DNA of 64,000 bases, taken from the NCBI RefSeq assembly GCF_003574735.1, contig NZ_QORW01000010.1, positions 182,061 through 246,060 of the forward strand, written 5' to 3'. The translations under genes were made by a program, and so were the position numbers. Positions 1 through 8,892 of the stretch are shown piece after piece (position 1 is the stretch's first letter; each line of letters opens with the position of its first letter). Source of the DNA: Dongia deserti (lineage in GTDB: Bacteria > Pseudomonadota > Alphaproteobacteria > Dongiales > Dongiaceae). Below the pieces are notes generated by a model, which searched no databases, was not told the origin of the DNA, and saw only the letters and a program-made list of their open reading frames with translations.

Positions 1-75
1 CGGGAACATGAAGATGCCGACCACGATGATGGCGGTGAGATCGCGGAGCAGGCGCTTGGCGAGGCTGGGCGACAT
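1..75 (-). CDS. Carbohydrate ABC transporter permease, MalG type (N-terminal fragment)
   Basis: Only the first 25 codons are inside the window; the gene runs off the left edge. Its ATG overlaps the TGA of the upstream permease (TGATG), the usual coupling of MalF-MalG permease pairs. The visible residues are a short basic cytoplasmic start (SPSLAKRLLRD) followed by the beginning of a hydrophobic helix (LTAIIVVGIFMFP). The identification as the second inner-membrane permease of a sugar or polyol importer rests mainly on position; the sequence alone is too short to place. Confidence 0.7.
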   Translation of the reverse strand, partial: MSPSLAKRLLRDLTAIIVVGIFMFP

Positions 76-1013
76 CAGAACCTCACCTTGAAGATCTTGA
101 TGAACATGGCCGAGGTGATCAGCAGCAGGATCAACGTCAGCAACGCGATGGTCGAGGCGTACGGAAAGTCGGCATTCTTGAAATAGATCGTGCCGGCATA
201 GGCGGTCAGGGTCTCGGTCGCGGTGCCCGGGCCGCCCTCGGTCATCACTTTGATGTAGTCGTAGATGCGGAACAGGTCGACGCCGCGGATCAGCACGGCG
301 AGCGCGATGATGCGCGAGAGCATCGGCAAAGTGAGCCTGAAGAAGGCCTGGGTCGCGCTGGCCCCATCGATGGCAGCCGCCTCGAACGGCTCCTTGGGCA
401 GCGCCCGCAGGCCAGCCATCATGATCAGCACCATGAACGGCGTCCATTGCCAGATGTCGGCGAGCAGGATCCCGAACAAGGCGGTGCTCGACGTCGCCAG
501 GATCGGATAGGCTGGCGACCACAGGCCCAGCGCATAGAGCGTGCGGCTGAGCACGCCGAACGAGCCGTCCAGCATGAGCAGGAACATCATGCCGGTGACG
601 GCCGGCGGCACCACTAACGGCAGGGTCATGAGCGCACGCAGGACGCCGTAGCCTTTGCGATCCGAGTCCAGCAGCAGCGCGATTGCGAGGCCGAGAACGA
701 GTTCGACGAAGATCGCAATTCCGGTATAGAGATAGGTGTTCCCGATCGCGTTCCACACGCGCTCATCCCCGAGAATCTTGACCCAGTTCCAATCAGGATC
801 GAACACGCTGAGGCGCGTCACGGGGTTGCGCTTGTGCAGCGACAGCCAGAGCGCATAGAGCAGCGGATAGACGCCGAACGCGATCAGCACCGCCGTCACC
901 GGGAACAGCCACGGCAGGGGATGCTCCGAGCTCAGGATATGCCGGAGGTTCAAGCGGCCGGGCCGCCGCATGCTGCCGTCGCCGGCGATCGAGATCTCCA
1001 TCCGCTCCGCCAC
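75..1013 (-). CDS. Sugar/polyol ABC transporter permease, MalF type
   Basis: Inner-membrane permease of a carbohydrate importer (CUT1-like), 312 residues as drawn, with about six hydrophobic helices. The cytoplasmic EAA loop, which docks on the ATPase, is visible near residue 210 (EAAAIDGASATQAFF). The drawn start is a GTG directly after the TGA of the preceding dehydrogenase; an in-frame ATG at 1001 is also possible. It lies between an SDR dehydrogenase and a second permease in one leftward operon headed by a SorC regulator. That suggests uptake of a polyol or sugar acid that the SDR then oxidises (inference). The binding protein and ATPase must lie outside the window. Confidence 0.92.
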   Translation of the reverse strand: MAERMEISIAGDGSMRRPGRLNLRHILSSEHPLPWLFPVTAVLIAFGVYPLLYALWLSLHKRNPVTRLSVFDPDWNWVKILGDERVWNAIGNTYLYTGIAIFVELVLGLAIALLLDSDRKGYGVLRALMTLPLVVPPAVTGMMFLLMLDGSFGVLSRTLYALGLWSPAYPILATSSTALFGILLADIWQWTPFMVLIMMAGLRALPKEPFEAAAIDGASATQAFFRLTLPMLSRIIALAVLIRGVDLFRIYDYIKVMTEGGPGTATETLTAYAGTIYFKNADFPYASTIALLTLILLLITSAMFIKIFKVRF

Positions 1014-1736
1014 TCAATACTCCTGCCGGGTCGGCGTGATGCAGATCTCCTGGATCAGGACGTTCTGCGGCAGCTTGTAGGCGAACAGGATCGACTGCGC
1101 GACGTGATCGGCCGAGATGCCGCCGCCCATCTTCACCTTGTTGGCCTTGTAATTGGCGAGGGTATTCTTGTCGGTGACGTGATCCAGCACCTCGGTCTCG
1201 ATTACGCCGGGTGATATGACCATCACGCGCACATCGTGCGGCGCCAGGTGCTGGCGCAGGCTGTCGGATACGCCGTGCACGAAATACTTGGTGCCGCAAT
1301 AGACCGTGTGGTCGGGGTAGACCTTGCGGCCGGCGATCGAGCTCATCTGCACGATGGTGCCGTGGCGGCGGGCGATCATGCCGCCCATGACGGCGTGGAT
1401 AGCGTTCATCACGCCGTTGACGTTGATGTCGATCATCTCGTCCCACTCGGCGGGATTCTGCTTCGTGATGTCGCCGAGCCGGGCGATGCCGGCGTTGTTG
1501 AACAGGCAATCGGTGGGGCCGTACTGCGCCTCCGCTTCCTTGATAGCCCTAACGACAGCGTCGCGATCGCGCACGTCGACGGCGCGGCACATCGTGTCGG
1601 GCAGGCCGAGCTCTTCCATGCGTCCCAGCCGCCGGGCCAGCAGCAGCAAAGGATGCCCCTCGGCGGAGAATGCTTGCGCGGTCGCAGCGCCGATTCCGGA
1701 GCTGGCACCAGTGATGACGACGAGCGGTTTTGCCAT
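1014..1736 (-). CDS. SDR-family NAD(P)-dependent oxidoreductase
   Basis: Classical short-chain dehydrogenase of 240 residues. It has the dinucleotide motif TGASSGIG near residue 10, an NNAG motif near residue 85, the catalytic Ser (SSIAG) and a YxxxK motif (YCGTK). The start at 1736 is chosen because GGGAGGA lies about seven bases upstream; a longer in-frame start exists but is less well placed. It abuts the ABC permease downstream and follows the SorC regulator by about 86 bp. Probably it oxidises the imported polyol or hydroxy acid; the substrate cannot be read from the sequence. Confidence 0.9.
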   Translation of the reverse strand: MAKPLVVITGASSGIGAATAQAFSAEGHPLLLLARRLGRMEELGLPDTMCRAVDVRDRDAVVRAIKEAEAQYGPTDCLFNNAGIARLGDITKQNPAEWDEMIDINVNGVMNAIHAVMGGMIARRHGTIVQMSSIAGRKVYPDHTVYCGTKYFVHGVSDSLRQHLAPHDVRVMVISPGVIETEVLDHVTDKNTLANYKANKVKMGGGISADHVAQSILFAYKLPQNVLIQEICITPTRQEY

Positions 1737-1822
1737 TCCGTCTTCCTCCCGGTCTTCCATCTCGTTCCAGGCTCTTTGGCCCGGTTTGTCAGAGAGCGCG
1801 TGCTTGTGCCGCGCCCAATTCC

Positions 1823-2824
1823 CTATTCGCGCTCGACCAGAGCCTGCGCGGTCGTTTCGTCCGTCACCAGGATGGTCGCGTAACCGCCGCGCAGCATCGC
1901 ATCGATCGCCTCGACCTTCTCCGGACCGCCGGCGACGCAGATGCGCTCCGGAATCTTGGCGATCTCGCGCAACGAGATTCCGATCATCTGCTCGTCGAGC
2001 GGGCCAAGAACGGGATTGCCCTCGCGGTCGAAGAAACGCCCGGCCATAACGCCGATCGCCCCGCCGGCGACATAGGGCCGGAGCTTTTCCGGCGTCATGT
2101 AGCCGCTGCGCAGGGCGGTGCTGGCGCTGCTGAGATTGGCGACGCCGAACAGGATCTTGTTGCAGGACCTGATGAGCTTGAACTGCTCGACCAGGGCCGG
2201 TTCCTGCATGAACAGCTTCTTCACCTCCGGCTTCGAGACGATGCCCGGCGCGTGCAGATTGATGCAGCGCGCGCCCAGCCGGTTGGCGATGTTGGAGGTG
2301 CAGAGTTCCGGCGAGAATTCGAACGTGCCGATCGCGCTGCCGGTGATCTGCACCACGGACACGGCCGGCAGGCGGACCCGGGGCAAGGCGGCGGCCAAGG
2401 CAAGCACCGTGCGGCCCCAGGAAACGCCGAGAATATCGTTGGGTTCCAGTATTTCGGTGAGCAACCGCGCGCCCGCACGTCCGATGCGTTCGTGTAGCGC
2501 AAGCCGGCCGCCATCGTCGGGAATGACCACGCAGCTCTTGAGACCGAAGCGCTTGCAGAGGTCGCGCGAGGCCCGGACGGCCTGCAGATGCTCCGATGCG
2601 ACGGCGATGGTCACGGCGCCGCGATCCCGCGCTTCCTGCAGGAAGTTCACCACGGAAGCGCGCGACACGCCCAGCCGGTCCGCCACCTCTTCCTGCGTCA
2701 TGCGCTCCTCGTAATAGAGCCAAGCCGCCCACACGATCGGGTCGCCCACGAACTCCGGCGGAGGCGATAAGGTGCTCCGCTTGACACGGGTCTGCGTCGC
2801 TTTGCGCTCCAGGATGCGCGCCAT
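1823..2824 (-). CDS. SorC-family (DeoR-like) sugar-binding transcriptional regulator
   Basis: A 333-residue regulator. The N-terminal helix-turn-helix is around residues 40-70 (MTQEEVADRLGVSRASVVNF), followed by a long SorC sugar-binding domain resembling the ribose-5-phosphate isomerase/NagB fold (ILGVSWGRTV, SYGxxG-like elements). SorC proteins are usually tetramers that respond to phosphorylated sugars. The gene heads the leftward SDR-permease operon and is divergent from the AraM-like dehydrogenase. The intergenic region holds a good inverted repeat, so it probably controls both directions. Confidence 0.92.
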   Translation of the reverse strand: MARILERKATQTRVKRSTLSPPPEFVGDPIVWAAWLYYEERMTQEEVADRLGVSRASVVNFLQEARDRGAVTIAVASEHLQAVRASRDLCKRFGLKSCVVIPDDGGRLALHERIGRAGARLLTEILEPNDILGVSWGRTVLALAAALPRVRLPAVSVVQITGSAIGTFEFSPELCTSNIANRLGARCINLHAPGIVSKPEVKKLFMQEPALVEQFKLIRSCNKILFGVANLSSASTALRSGYMTPEKLRPYVAGGAIGVMAGRFFDREGNPVLGPLDEQMIGISLREIAKIPERICVAGGPEKVEAIDAMLRGGYATILVTDETTAQALVERE

Positions 2825-2869
2825 GCTTCGCCTGTTCTGATGAGCGTTTCAGATAAACGACACTACAGA

Positions 2870-2883
2870 TTGACATTTGTCAA
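2870..2883. promoter_or_regulatory. Inverted repeat TTGACA-TT-TGTCAA, candidate SorC operator
   Basis: A perfect 6-bp inverted repeat with a two-base spacer lies between the divergent SorC regulator and the AraM-like gene. Its left arm is identical to a sigma-70 -35 hexamer; a weak -10 (AACTAT) lies 17 bp downstream on the plus strand. Binding at the repeat would therefore block the promoter of the rightward gene. Position and symmetry are direct observations; the regulator assignment is inference. Confidence 0.5.
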
Positions 2884-2989
2884 GGTCGCTGGAACTATGC
2901 CACTCGCTCGTGACGTTTGTTGTGCACTGCAACAGCGGTTGGATCGCTCGTCGCGAAGAGTTGCGCGTTTGATTCGGGAGCATGCGCGG

Positions 2990-4303
2990 ATGGCACGCTG
3001 GACATCGCTGATCGACGACATGGTCGCAGGCCGATGGACGAATCCCGAGACCGGGAAGCCCGGGACCGTTCCCTACAAGATGGTCGTGATCGAGGAGCGG
3101 CTGGACGGCGCCGAGGCGGACCTGGTCGGCAAGCTTGGTTTCCGTGGCCGGCTCGCGGTGGTGTCGGACGAGAATACCCATGGCGTGATGGGCGCGCGCG
3201 TCGAAGCAGCGCTGAAGAAAATCGCGACAATTGACAGCGTGGTCCTCGATCACCCGCACGCCGATGAAGGGACCATCGCGCTGCTGCAGGATCGCGTGCG
3301 GCACGCCGATGCCGTGGTCGCAGTCGGTTCGGGCACGATCAACGATCTCTGCAAATACGTGACGGCGCAGGACGGTCGGCCCTATTGCGTGTTCGCCACC
3401 GCGCCATCGATGAACGGGTACACGTCGACCACCGCCTCCATCGCGCAAGCCAACGGGCTGAAGCTTTCCAAGCCGGCGCACGCACCGAAGGGCGTGTTCA
3501 TCGACCTTGCCGTCAATGCGGCGGCGCCGACCTACCTGATCGCGTCAGGCTTCGGCGATTGCCTGGCACGGTCGGTGGCGCAGGTCGATTGCTGGCTCTC
3601 CAAGACGATCATGGGCACCTCCTATTCGGAGGTGCCTTTCCAGCTCGAGTTGGCAGACGAGGCGGAACTGATGAAGCGTGCCGCGGGTCTCGCCAAGGGC
3701 GACATCGAGGCGGTCGGCTACCTGCACCGGGTGCTCACCCTGTGCGGCTTCGGCGTCAGCTTTACCGGCACGACCAATCACGGCTCGATGGGGGAGCACC
3801 AGATCTCGCACTACATCGATTGCTTCGCGGGGGAGCGGCACCCCGGCACCTTGCATGGCCAGCAAGTCGGCGTCGCCAGCCTGACTATGGCACGGCTCCA
3901 GGCGAAGCTGCTTGCTTCCGACAAAGCGCCGGTCATCCATCCCACGCGGATCGACGAAGCCGACATGCGGCGGCGCTTCGGCGCAGATGCGGCGAAGATC
4001 TGCCAAGCGGAGATGGCGCTGAAATCATTCGACGCGGCCGGCGCCGACAAGCTCAACGCCAAGCTGGAAGCGATCTGGCCTGAGCTGCGCGCGGAATTGA
4101 CCGAGTTCACTGTGCCGGTGCAGGTGATGCGAGACGCCCTCGCGGTCGCGGGCGGGCCGACCACGGCCGCGGAGCTGGGCCTCGACGTCGCCTTCTATCG
4201 CGAAGCCGTATGCCATGCGCGCGAGATCCGAAGGCGCTATTCCGCACTCGATGTGGCAGCCGATGCCGGCATTCTCGAGGCGTTCGCGGCCGGCGAAGGG
4301 TAA
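2990..4303 (+). CDS. Iron-containing/AraM-type sn-glycerol-1-phosphate dehydrogenase homologue
   Basis: A 437-residue member of the glycerol-1-phosphate/iron-containing alcohol dehydrogenase superfamily (AraM/EgsA-like). Visible features are the NAD-binding GSGTINDL segment near residue 110, APSMNGYTS, the metal-site Asp region GFGDCLARS, and the His motifs GSMGEHQISH and GTLHGQQVG that normally supply the Zn or Ni ligands. The start at 2990 is preferred because GGGAG lies nine bases upstream; a longer in-frame extension reaches 2840 without an equally good site. It is divergent from SorC and probably oxidises or reduces a polyol phosphate in the same pathway as the permease-SDR operon. Confidence 0.85.
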   Translation: MARWTSLIDDMVAGRWTNPETGKPGTVPYKMVVIEERLDGAEADLVGKLGFRGRLAVVSDENTHGVMGARVEAALKKIATIDSVVLDHPHADEGTIALLQDRVRHADAVVAVGSGTINDLCKYVTAQDGRPYCVFATAPSMNGYTSTTASIAQANGLKLSKPAHAPKGVFIDLAVNAAAPTYLIASGFGDCLARSVAQVDCWLSKTIMGTSYSEVPFQLELADEAELMKRAAGLAKGDIEAVGYLHRVLTLCGFGVSFTGTTNHGSMGEHQISHYIDCFAGERHPGTLHGQQVGVASLTMARLQAKLLASDKAPVIHPTRIDEADMRRRFGADAAKICQAEMALKSFDAAGADKLNAKLEAIWPELRAELTEFTVPVQVMRDALAVAGGPTTAAELGLDVAFYREAVCHAREIRRRYSALDVAADAGILEAFAAGEG

Positions 4304-4427
4304 GCGCTATTCCGTGGGTCTCGCCACTCTCAGCCCGCGGCCATACGCGGCCATTTTCCAGTTACCTTGACAGTCTACAATCTTTGAGGGAGCATCCAAG
4401 CAGCTTCGCAACGTCTGGGGACAATCA

Positions 4428-4801
4428 ATGCGGGTGCCGCAGGTTCTGCTTTCACTGAATGGCCGGATAATCGGCTAACCTTCTGGGTGGTCTTCGTTCC
4501 TTGGTTGGTCCTGATCTTCTTGTTCAACGGCGCAGTTGGTGGGTTGGCCGCTTACGATAACCGCACAGGGGCCGTCCCGGTCTGGGTCTGGCTGGTAGGC
4601 CTGATCGTTTCGATTTTACTCATCTGGATTTATTTCGCGATCCTTGTTAAGCGGCTTCATGATCGCGACAAGTCGGCAAAGTGGCTGCTCCTTTCTGTCG
4701 TGCCGATCATTGGTTTCATCTGGGTTATCGTTGAGCTTGGGTGCTTCAAAGGCACAGTTGGAGCGAACCGATATGGCTCAGGCGGCAGCTTCCAGATATG
4801 A
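4428..4801 (+). pseudogene. DUF805 membrane protein with a single-base frameshift
   Basis: The frame from ATG 4428 (GGGGA six bases upstream) reads MRVPQVLLSLNGRI and then stops at 4476. The frame that opens across 4469 reads NRLTFWVVFVPW and continues to 4801. Joining them at 4469 restores the DUF805 signature GRINRLTFW, followed by further hydrophobic helices, the RLHDRDKSAKW loop and the terminal NRYG. One A appears to be missing from the GGATAAT run. It could be a sequencing error or a real lesion; a shorter GTG start at 4487 would lack the first segment. Confidence 0.75.
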
Positions 4802-5007
4802 TTCTCAGGCACCGACATCTGCGCGCCGACCCGGTGAGGCTTGCCGGCGGAGGGAAAGAGTTGGCGACGAGCTGATCTCAAAGAGCATCCCGGCGCTCTG
4901 GTCTGGCATCGCGGGTACATCCGCATAGCGCCCAGCCGTGGGCCGCTGCGCAGCGGGCAATACGACGACCTGGACAGCGCCGCCAGCCGGATCCTGTTCG
5001 ACGACGA

Positions 5008-5778
5008 TCAGACGGCCGTGTAGCCGCCGTCGATAAGGATATCCTGGCCATTCACGAGGTCTGACGCCGAGGACGCGAGATAGAGGATCATGTCGGCGAC
5101 CTCCACTGGCTTGCCGAAGCGGGCCGCCGGAATCTTGGCCTTCATCGGATCGCCCTTCTCCGGCTTGCCCCACACCTGCTCGCCCATCGGCGTCAGGATC
5201 ACCGTCGGGCACACGGAATTGATCTGGATGTTATGCTTCGCCCATTCGACGCACATGACCTTGGTGAGCATGTTGAGGCCGCCTTTGGACGCGGCGTAGG
5301 CGCCGTGCGCCTCCAGGCCGACGACGCCGGCCTGCGAGGAGATGTTGATGATCTTGCCGCGCCGCTTCTGGATCATGCCGGGAACCAGCGCCTTGGCCAG
5401 CAGCCACGGCGCGCGCAGATTGACCGCCATGGTCATGTCCCAATCCGCGACTTTGGCTTCGAGCAGCGGATCGATCAGGGCGATGCCGGCATTGTTCACC
5501 AGGATGTCGATCGCACCGAAGGCGGTGAGCGCGTCCTTCGCCGCGCGCTCGGGGCCGTCAGCCGTCGCCATGTCTGCCGCGATCGCCACGCAGCGGCGGC
5601 CTTTCGATTCGACCGCTGCCTTGACCTCCGCGAGGCCATCCTTATCGCGCCCCACAGCGGCGATGTCGGCGCCCGCATCGGCCAGCACCTTGCAGGCCTC
5701 GATCCCGATTCCCTTGGTGGCGCCGGTCACCACCGCGGTCTTTCCATCAAGCGCAAAGCGTTTCGTCCACTCAGGCAT
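5008..5778 (-). CDS. SDR-family dehydrogenase (polyol/ketose-reductase-like)
   Basis: A 256-residue classical SDR with TGATKGIG near residue 19, NNAG near 95, catalytic Ser in NISSQAG, YAASKGG as the YxxxK motif, and a GGYTAV terminus typical of polyol and gluconate dehydrogenases. It is the last gene of the long leftward cluster and starts 11 bp after the SRPBCC gene. A role in oxidising the substrate brought in by the cluster's ABC importer is likely but not proven. Confidence 0.9.
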   Translation of the reverse strand: MPEWTKRFALDGKTAVVTGATKGIGIEACKVLADAGADIAAVGRDKDGLAEVKAAVESKGRRCVAIAADMATADGPERAAKDALTAFGAIDILVNNAGIALIDPLLEAKVADWDMTMAVNLRAPWLLAKALVPGMIQKRRGKIINISSQAGVVGLEAHGAYAASKGGLNMLTKVMCVEWAKHNIQINSVCPTVILTPMGEQVWGKPEKGDPMKAKIPAARFGKPVEVADMILYLASSASDLVNGQDILIDGGYTAV

Positions 5779-5789
5779 CGTCCGTCTTC

Positions 5790-6707
5790 CTATTTTCTGC
5801 GGAGCTTCCGTTCGACCGTGGCAAAGGCCTTTTGGTAGACATTCTGCTCGGTTCGCGGGATCAGCACCAGATCATCCTGCGGGCTGGCGTCCCAATCGCC
5901 GGTCCACACACCGAACGTCGTGTTGTTGGCCGTGACGGGCCAGAGCCGCGGGCCGGAAACGTAGTTGATCCACGGGATCTCGCATTTTGTGATGCGATAG
6001 GAGAACGAGCGGGTGCGGTCGCAGAGATGCAGCAGCTCCTCGTTCAAATGGCCGTCGCCGAAAAAGAAGTCGCGGACGCCCGAGACCTTGTCGGAGCGCA
6101 CGCCGAGCATGTGCATCTTGCTGATGTCCTCGTGCCAGGCGCCCATGCCGGCAAAGTCGCGCATCACGCGCCAGACCTTTTCCACCGGTGCCCGGATGAC
6201 TCGTGAGGTCCAGACCTTGTTCGGCGCGAAGCCCTTCCAGCGTACGGCACCGTCCGGCTTTTTCGGCTTCTTGGCGGCGATGATCTTCGCGAGATTGGCC
6301 CAGTTCGCGGCAAAGACCTCGCGCGAGATGATGCGCTCGTATTTGCCTTCATCGCCCGGCGCCTCGTCGAAGGTCGCTTCCCACTCGGCGAAGGTCTGGT
6401 CCGCCTCGGTGACCGGATAGAGCCTCAGGGTGGCGATGTAGTTCTTCACCGGGAAGGCCGGCTTCTCGAAATTGTAGGTGTAGGTGTAGTTGGCGTCGTC
6501 GAGCGTGAGCAGCCGCTCGCGGACATGCTCGCCGTCCTTGGTGTGGAAGGACCGGACGCAGCCCACGACATCGGACTCGAGCCCGTCCTCGATCTTGGAC
6601 CGTGCGATCGCGGGCGCCCAGTTGGGCAGGCTGTTGAAGTCGCGCACCTGGCTCCACACGGTTTCCACCGGCGCTTTCAGGATGATTGAAGCATAGGCAC
6701 GCGCCAT
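5790..6707 (-). CDS. Tandem SRPBCC (polyketide cyclase/START-like) protein
   Basis: 305 residues containing two copies of the SRPBCC helix-grip fold. The first starts near residue 5 (ILKAPVETVWSQVRDFNSLPNW), the second near residue 165 (VIRAPVEKVWRVMRDFAGMGAW). Each copy repeats the APVEKVW...DF...W pattern and a C-terminal helix (NWANLAKI; VYQKAFATVERKL). The start at 6707 has GGAG about seven bases upstream. SRPBCC proteins bind hydrophobic ligands or act as cyclases/dehydratases. The tandem form inside a sugar-type cluster is unusual, and I cannot give its substrate. Confidence 0.85.
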   Translation of the reverse strand: MARAYASIILKAPVETVWSQVRDFNSLPNWAPAIARSKIEDGLESDVVGCVRSFHTKDGEHVRERLLTLDDANYTYTYNFEKPAFPVKNYIATLRLYPVTEADQTFAEWEATFDEAPGDEGKYERIISREVFAANWANLAKIIAAKKPKKPDGAVRWKGFAPNKVWTSRVIRAPVEKVWRVMRDFAGMGAWHEDISKMHMLGVRSDKVSGVRDFFFGDGHLNEELLHLCDRTRSFSYRITKCEIPWINYVSGPRLWPVTANNTTFGVWTGDWDASPQDDLVLIPRTEQNVYQKAFATVERKLRRK

Positions 6708-6718
6708 GATTTTCTCCG

Positions 6719-7912
6719 TCAGGAAATGTCGTCGAGGGCCGCAACAGCAGCGGTGGCAAAGGCCGGATCGTTGATGTGAAGGTCGAGCTCGATGAGCTTG
6801 CGGTTCTTCGCGCGCTTCCAACCTTTGCGGATGGCCTCGAACAGCGCGACATCGGCCGCAGGGTCATGGAAAGGCTGGCCTTCCGCGTCGATCGCCGAGA
6901 CGCCCTTGAGCGGCAGGAGGAACCGCACGGGCCCCGTCATGCGATTCAAGCGCTCAACGATGAATGCGCCGATCTTCGCATTCTCCTCCGGCGTGGTGCG
7001 CATCAAGGTGACATGAGGGTTGTGGACGTGGAACTTGCGCCCGGCAAAGCGTGACGGAACGGTGTCCCGCGCACCGAAATTCACCATGTCGCAGGCACCA
7101 ACCGACCCGACATAGGGAATCGGATTGCGCATGAACGCGCCGAAGCGATCCTCCGTGCAGGGGAGAATGCCGCCAACGAGGTAGTCCGCTACCTCCGTCG
7201 TGGTGATATCAAAGACGCCGTCGAAGAAACCGGAATCGGCAAGCTTCTCGAAACTCTGCCCACCGGTGCCGGTGGCGTGGAAGACGAAGCTTTCACTGGC
7301 CGGCTCGAGGCGCCGCCTGATCTCGTTCACGCAGGCCGTGGTGACGCCGAACATGGTGTAGCCGATGGCGGGCTTCGACTTCCTCGCCTTCGGCACGCGG
7401 CTTCGCGCCATGCCGGCGGCGGCATGGGCCGCGTTGCCGATGACGGTCCGGCTGATCGCGTTGAGGCCCGCAATGTCGGTGACCGCATGCATCATCATGA
7501 TATCGGTCGGCCCGACGAAACTCGCCACATTGCCGGAGGCGAGTGTCGAGACCATGATCTTCGGCACGCCCACCGGCAGAGCGCGCATCGCCTCCGTGAC
7601 GATCGCGGTGTTGCCCGACCCGCCGAGGCCCAAGACGGCACCGACATCCTTCCGCGACAGGAGGTAGCGTTTCAGTGCCTCCGCCATGGTGGAGACGGCT
7701 TGGCCGCGATCGGTCAGGCCCAGGACCGCAGCACTGCCGTTGGGGTGGTGGCTGGCGACCGTTTCGGCCGTTATGTCGGCTTCCTCGTCCGGCGTAGCGG
7801 TCGAAACGTCAACCAGGATCGGCTTTGCTCCCGCCTTGCGGATGCAATCGCAGGCAAAGCGCAGCTCATCGCTTTTCGTGTCGCAGGTGCCGACGACATA
7901 GATCTTGGACAT
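6719..7912 (-). CDS. Tm-1-like ATP-binding domain protein (UPF0261)
   Basis: 397 residues matching the UPF0261/Tm-1-like family: the start IYVVGTCDTKSDEL, the glycine-rich segment GVLGLGGSGNTAI near residue 95, MVSTLASGNV near 120, and a C-terminal Rossmann-like domain. The N-terminal half of the tomato virus-resistance protein Tm-1 belongs to this family, and its C-terminal half is a TIM barrel related to the product of 10583-11413 in this same cluster. It abuts the epimerase-like gene upstream and is 11 bp from the SRPBCC gene downstream. The biochemical role of the bacterial proteins is, as far as I know, not established. Confidence 0.88.
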   Translation of the reverse strand: MSKIYVVGTCDTKSDELRFACDCIRKAGAKPILVDVSTATPDEEADITAETVASHHPNGSAAVLGLTDRGQAVSTMAEALKRYLLSRKDVGAVLGLGGSGNTAIVTEAMRALPVGVPKIMVSTLASGNVASFVGPTDIMMMHAVTDIAGLNAISRTVIGNAAHAAAGMARSRVPKARKSKPAIGYTMFGVTTACVNEIRRRLEPASESFVFHATGTGGQSFEKLADSGFFDGVFDITTTEVADYLVGGILPCTEDRFGAFMRNPIPYVGSVGACDMVNFGARDTVPSRFAGRKFHVHNPHVTLMRTTPEENAKIGAFIVERLNRMTGPVRFLLPLKGVSAIDAEGQPFHDPAADVALFEAIRKGWKRAKNRKLIELDLHINDPAFATAAVAALDDIS

Positions 7913-8764
7913 TCACCGCCCCGCATTGGCCCAGCCGTGCTTCATGTGCTTGAAGCCAAACTTATAGACCTCCTCCTTGTTGGGGAAGAAGTCGCGCCAG
8001 ACGCGGGTAGCGGCCGCGAGCGCCGGGATTCCACGGCCGAACGCCTCGATCGTCAGCCGGCCATCGTATTTCGCGGACCGCAGCGCCTTGTAGGTCGCGG
8101 CCCACGCCACATGACCCTTGCCCGGCGTGCCGCGGTCGTTCTCCGAGATATGGACGTGGATCATGTGCCGCTTGATGGTCTTGATGGCGGCCGGCAGGTC
8201 CTTCTCCTCGATGTTGGCATGGAACGTGTCGTACATGCCTTTGACCGCAGGATGGTCCACCTCGTCCAGATAGTTGGCCAGCTGCTCCATGGTGTTGAGG
8301 AAGTAGCATTCGAAGCGGTTCAAGGCCTCGAGGGCGAAGCGCACGCCATGCTTCGCAGCATAGTCACCGGCCTGCCGGTGGAACTCGATCCCGCGCTTGC
8401 GCTCTTGCGCCGTGGGCCCCTGACCGGTGAAGTGGCCGAGCTGCGAGTGCATCGGGCCGGCGATGATCGACCCGCCGAGCGCCTTGGTACAATCGATGAC
8501 CCATTTCGCCCGCTCGACCGCGGCTTTCCGTTCTGCCTTGTCGTCGGCCAGGCAATTCTGCCCAGGCCCCAACACGCTCACGGTCGTGACGTCGAACTCC
8601 AGCTTGGCGAGCTGCTCCCCAAGCCGCGCATAGTAATCGGGCGTGCCCTCAAAGATCGGGATCTCGACGTTGTCATAACCGGTCTTCTTGAGCGCCTTGA
8701 GTACCGGCGCATGTTCATCGGTGACGTGCCCCGTCCAAAGCAGCAGGTTGAATCCGTATTTCAT
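7913..8764 (-). CDS. TIM-barrel sugar isomerase/epimerase (hydroxypyruvate isomerase / tagatose 3-epimerase-like)
   Basis: A 283-residue AP-endonuclease-2/xylose-isomerase-like barrel. The four expected metal ligands can be seen: Glu in LEALNRFE (near 150), Asp in MYDTFHANIEE (near 183), His in HVHISENDRGTPGKGH (near 208) and Glu in LTIEAFG (near 242). The GTPGKGH motif and NRFE are typical of D-tagatose/D-psicose 3-epimerases and L-ribulose 3-epimerases. The start has GGGGGAG upstream. It probably epimerises a keto-sugar or keto-acid intermediate of the cluster. Confidence 0.87.
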   Translation of the reverse strand: MKYGFNLLLWTGHVTDEHAPVLKALKKTGYDNVEIPIFEGTPDYYARLGEQLAKLEFDVTTVSVLGPGQNCLADDKAERKAAVERAKWVIDCTKALGGSIIAGPMHSQLGHFTGQGPTAQERKRGIEFHRQAGDYAAKHGVRFALEALNRFECYFLNTMEQLANYLDEVDHPAVKGMYDTFHANIEEKDLPAAIKTIKRHMIHVHISENDRGTPGKGHVAWAATYKALRSAKYDGRLTIEAFGRGIPALAAATRVWRDFFPNKEEVYKFGFKHMKHGWANAGR

Positions 8765-8892
8765 CTCATCTCCCCCTCAATGCGGACGGCGATCGCTGTC
8801 CTTCCTCCAGGCTCCCAGTCTGGCTTTTACCCCGCCACCGGTCTTGTGGGGACTGAGGCGATTCTTGTAGGAAACGCTCGCCGCCGATCCGT

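Noticed and set aside
4467..4477. Programmed -1 frameshifting in the DUF805 gene
   Set aside because: No slippery heptamer or downstream pseudoknot is evident, and other genes in the window show similar single-base losses, so an indel or sequence error is simpler.
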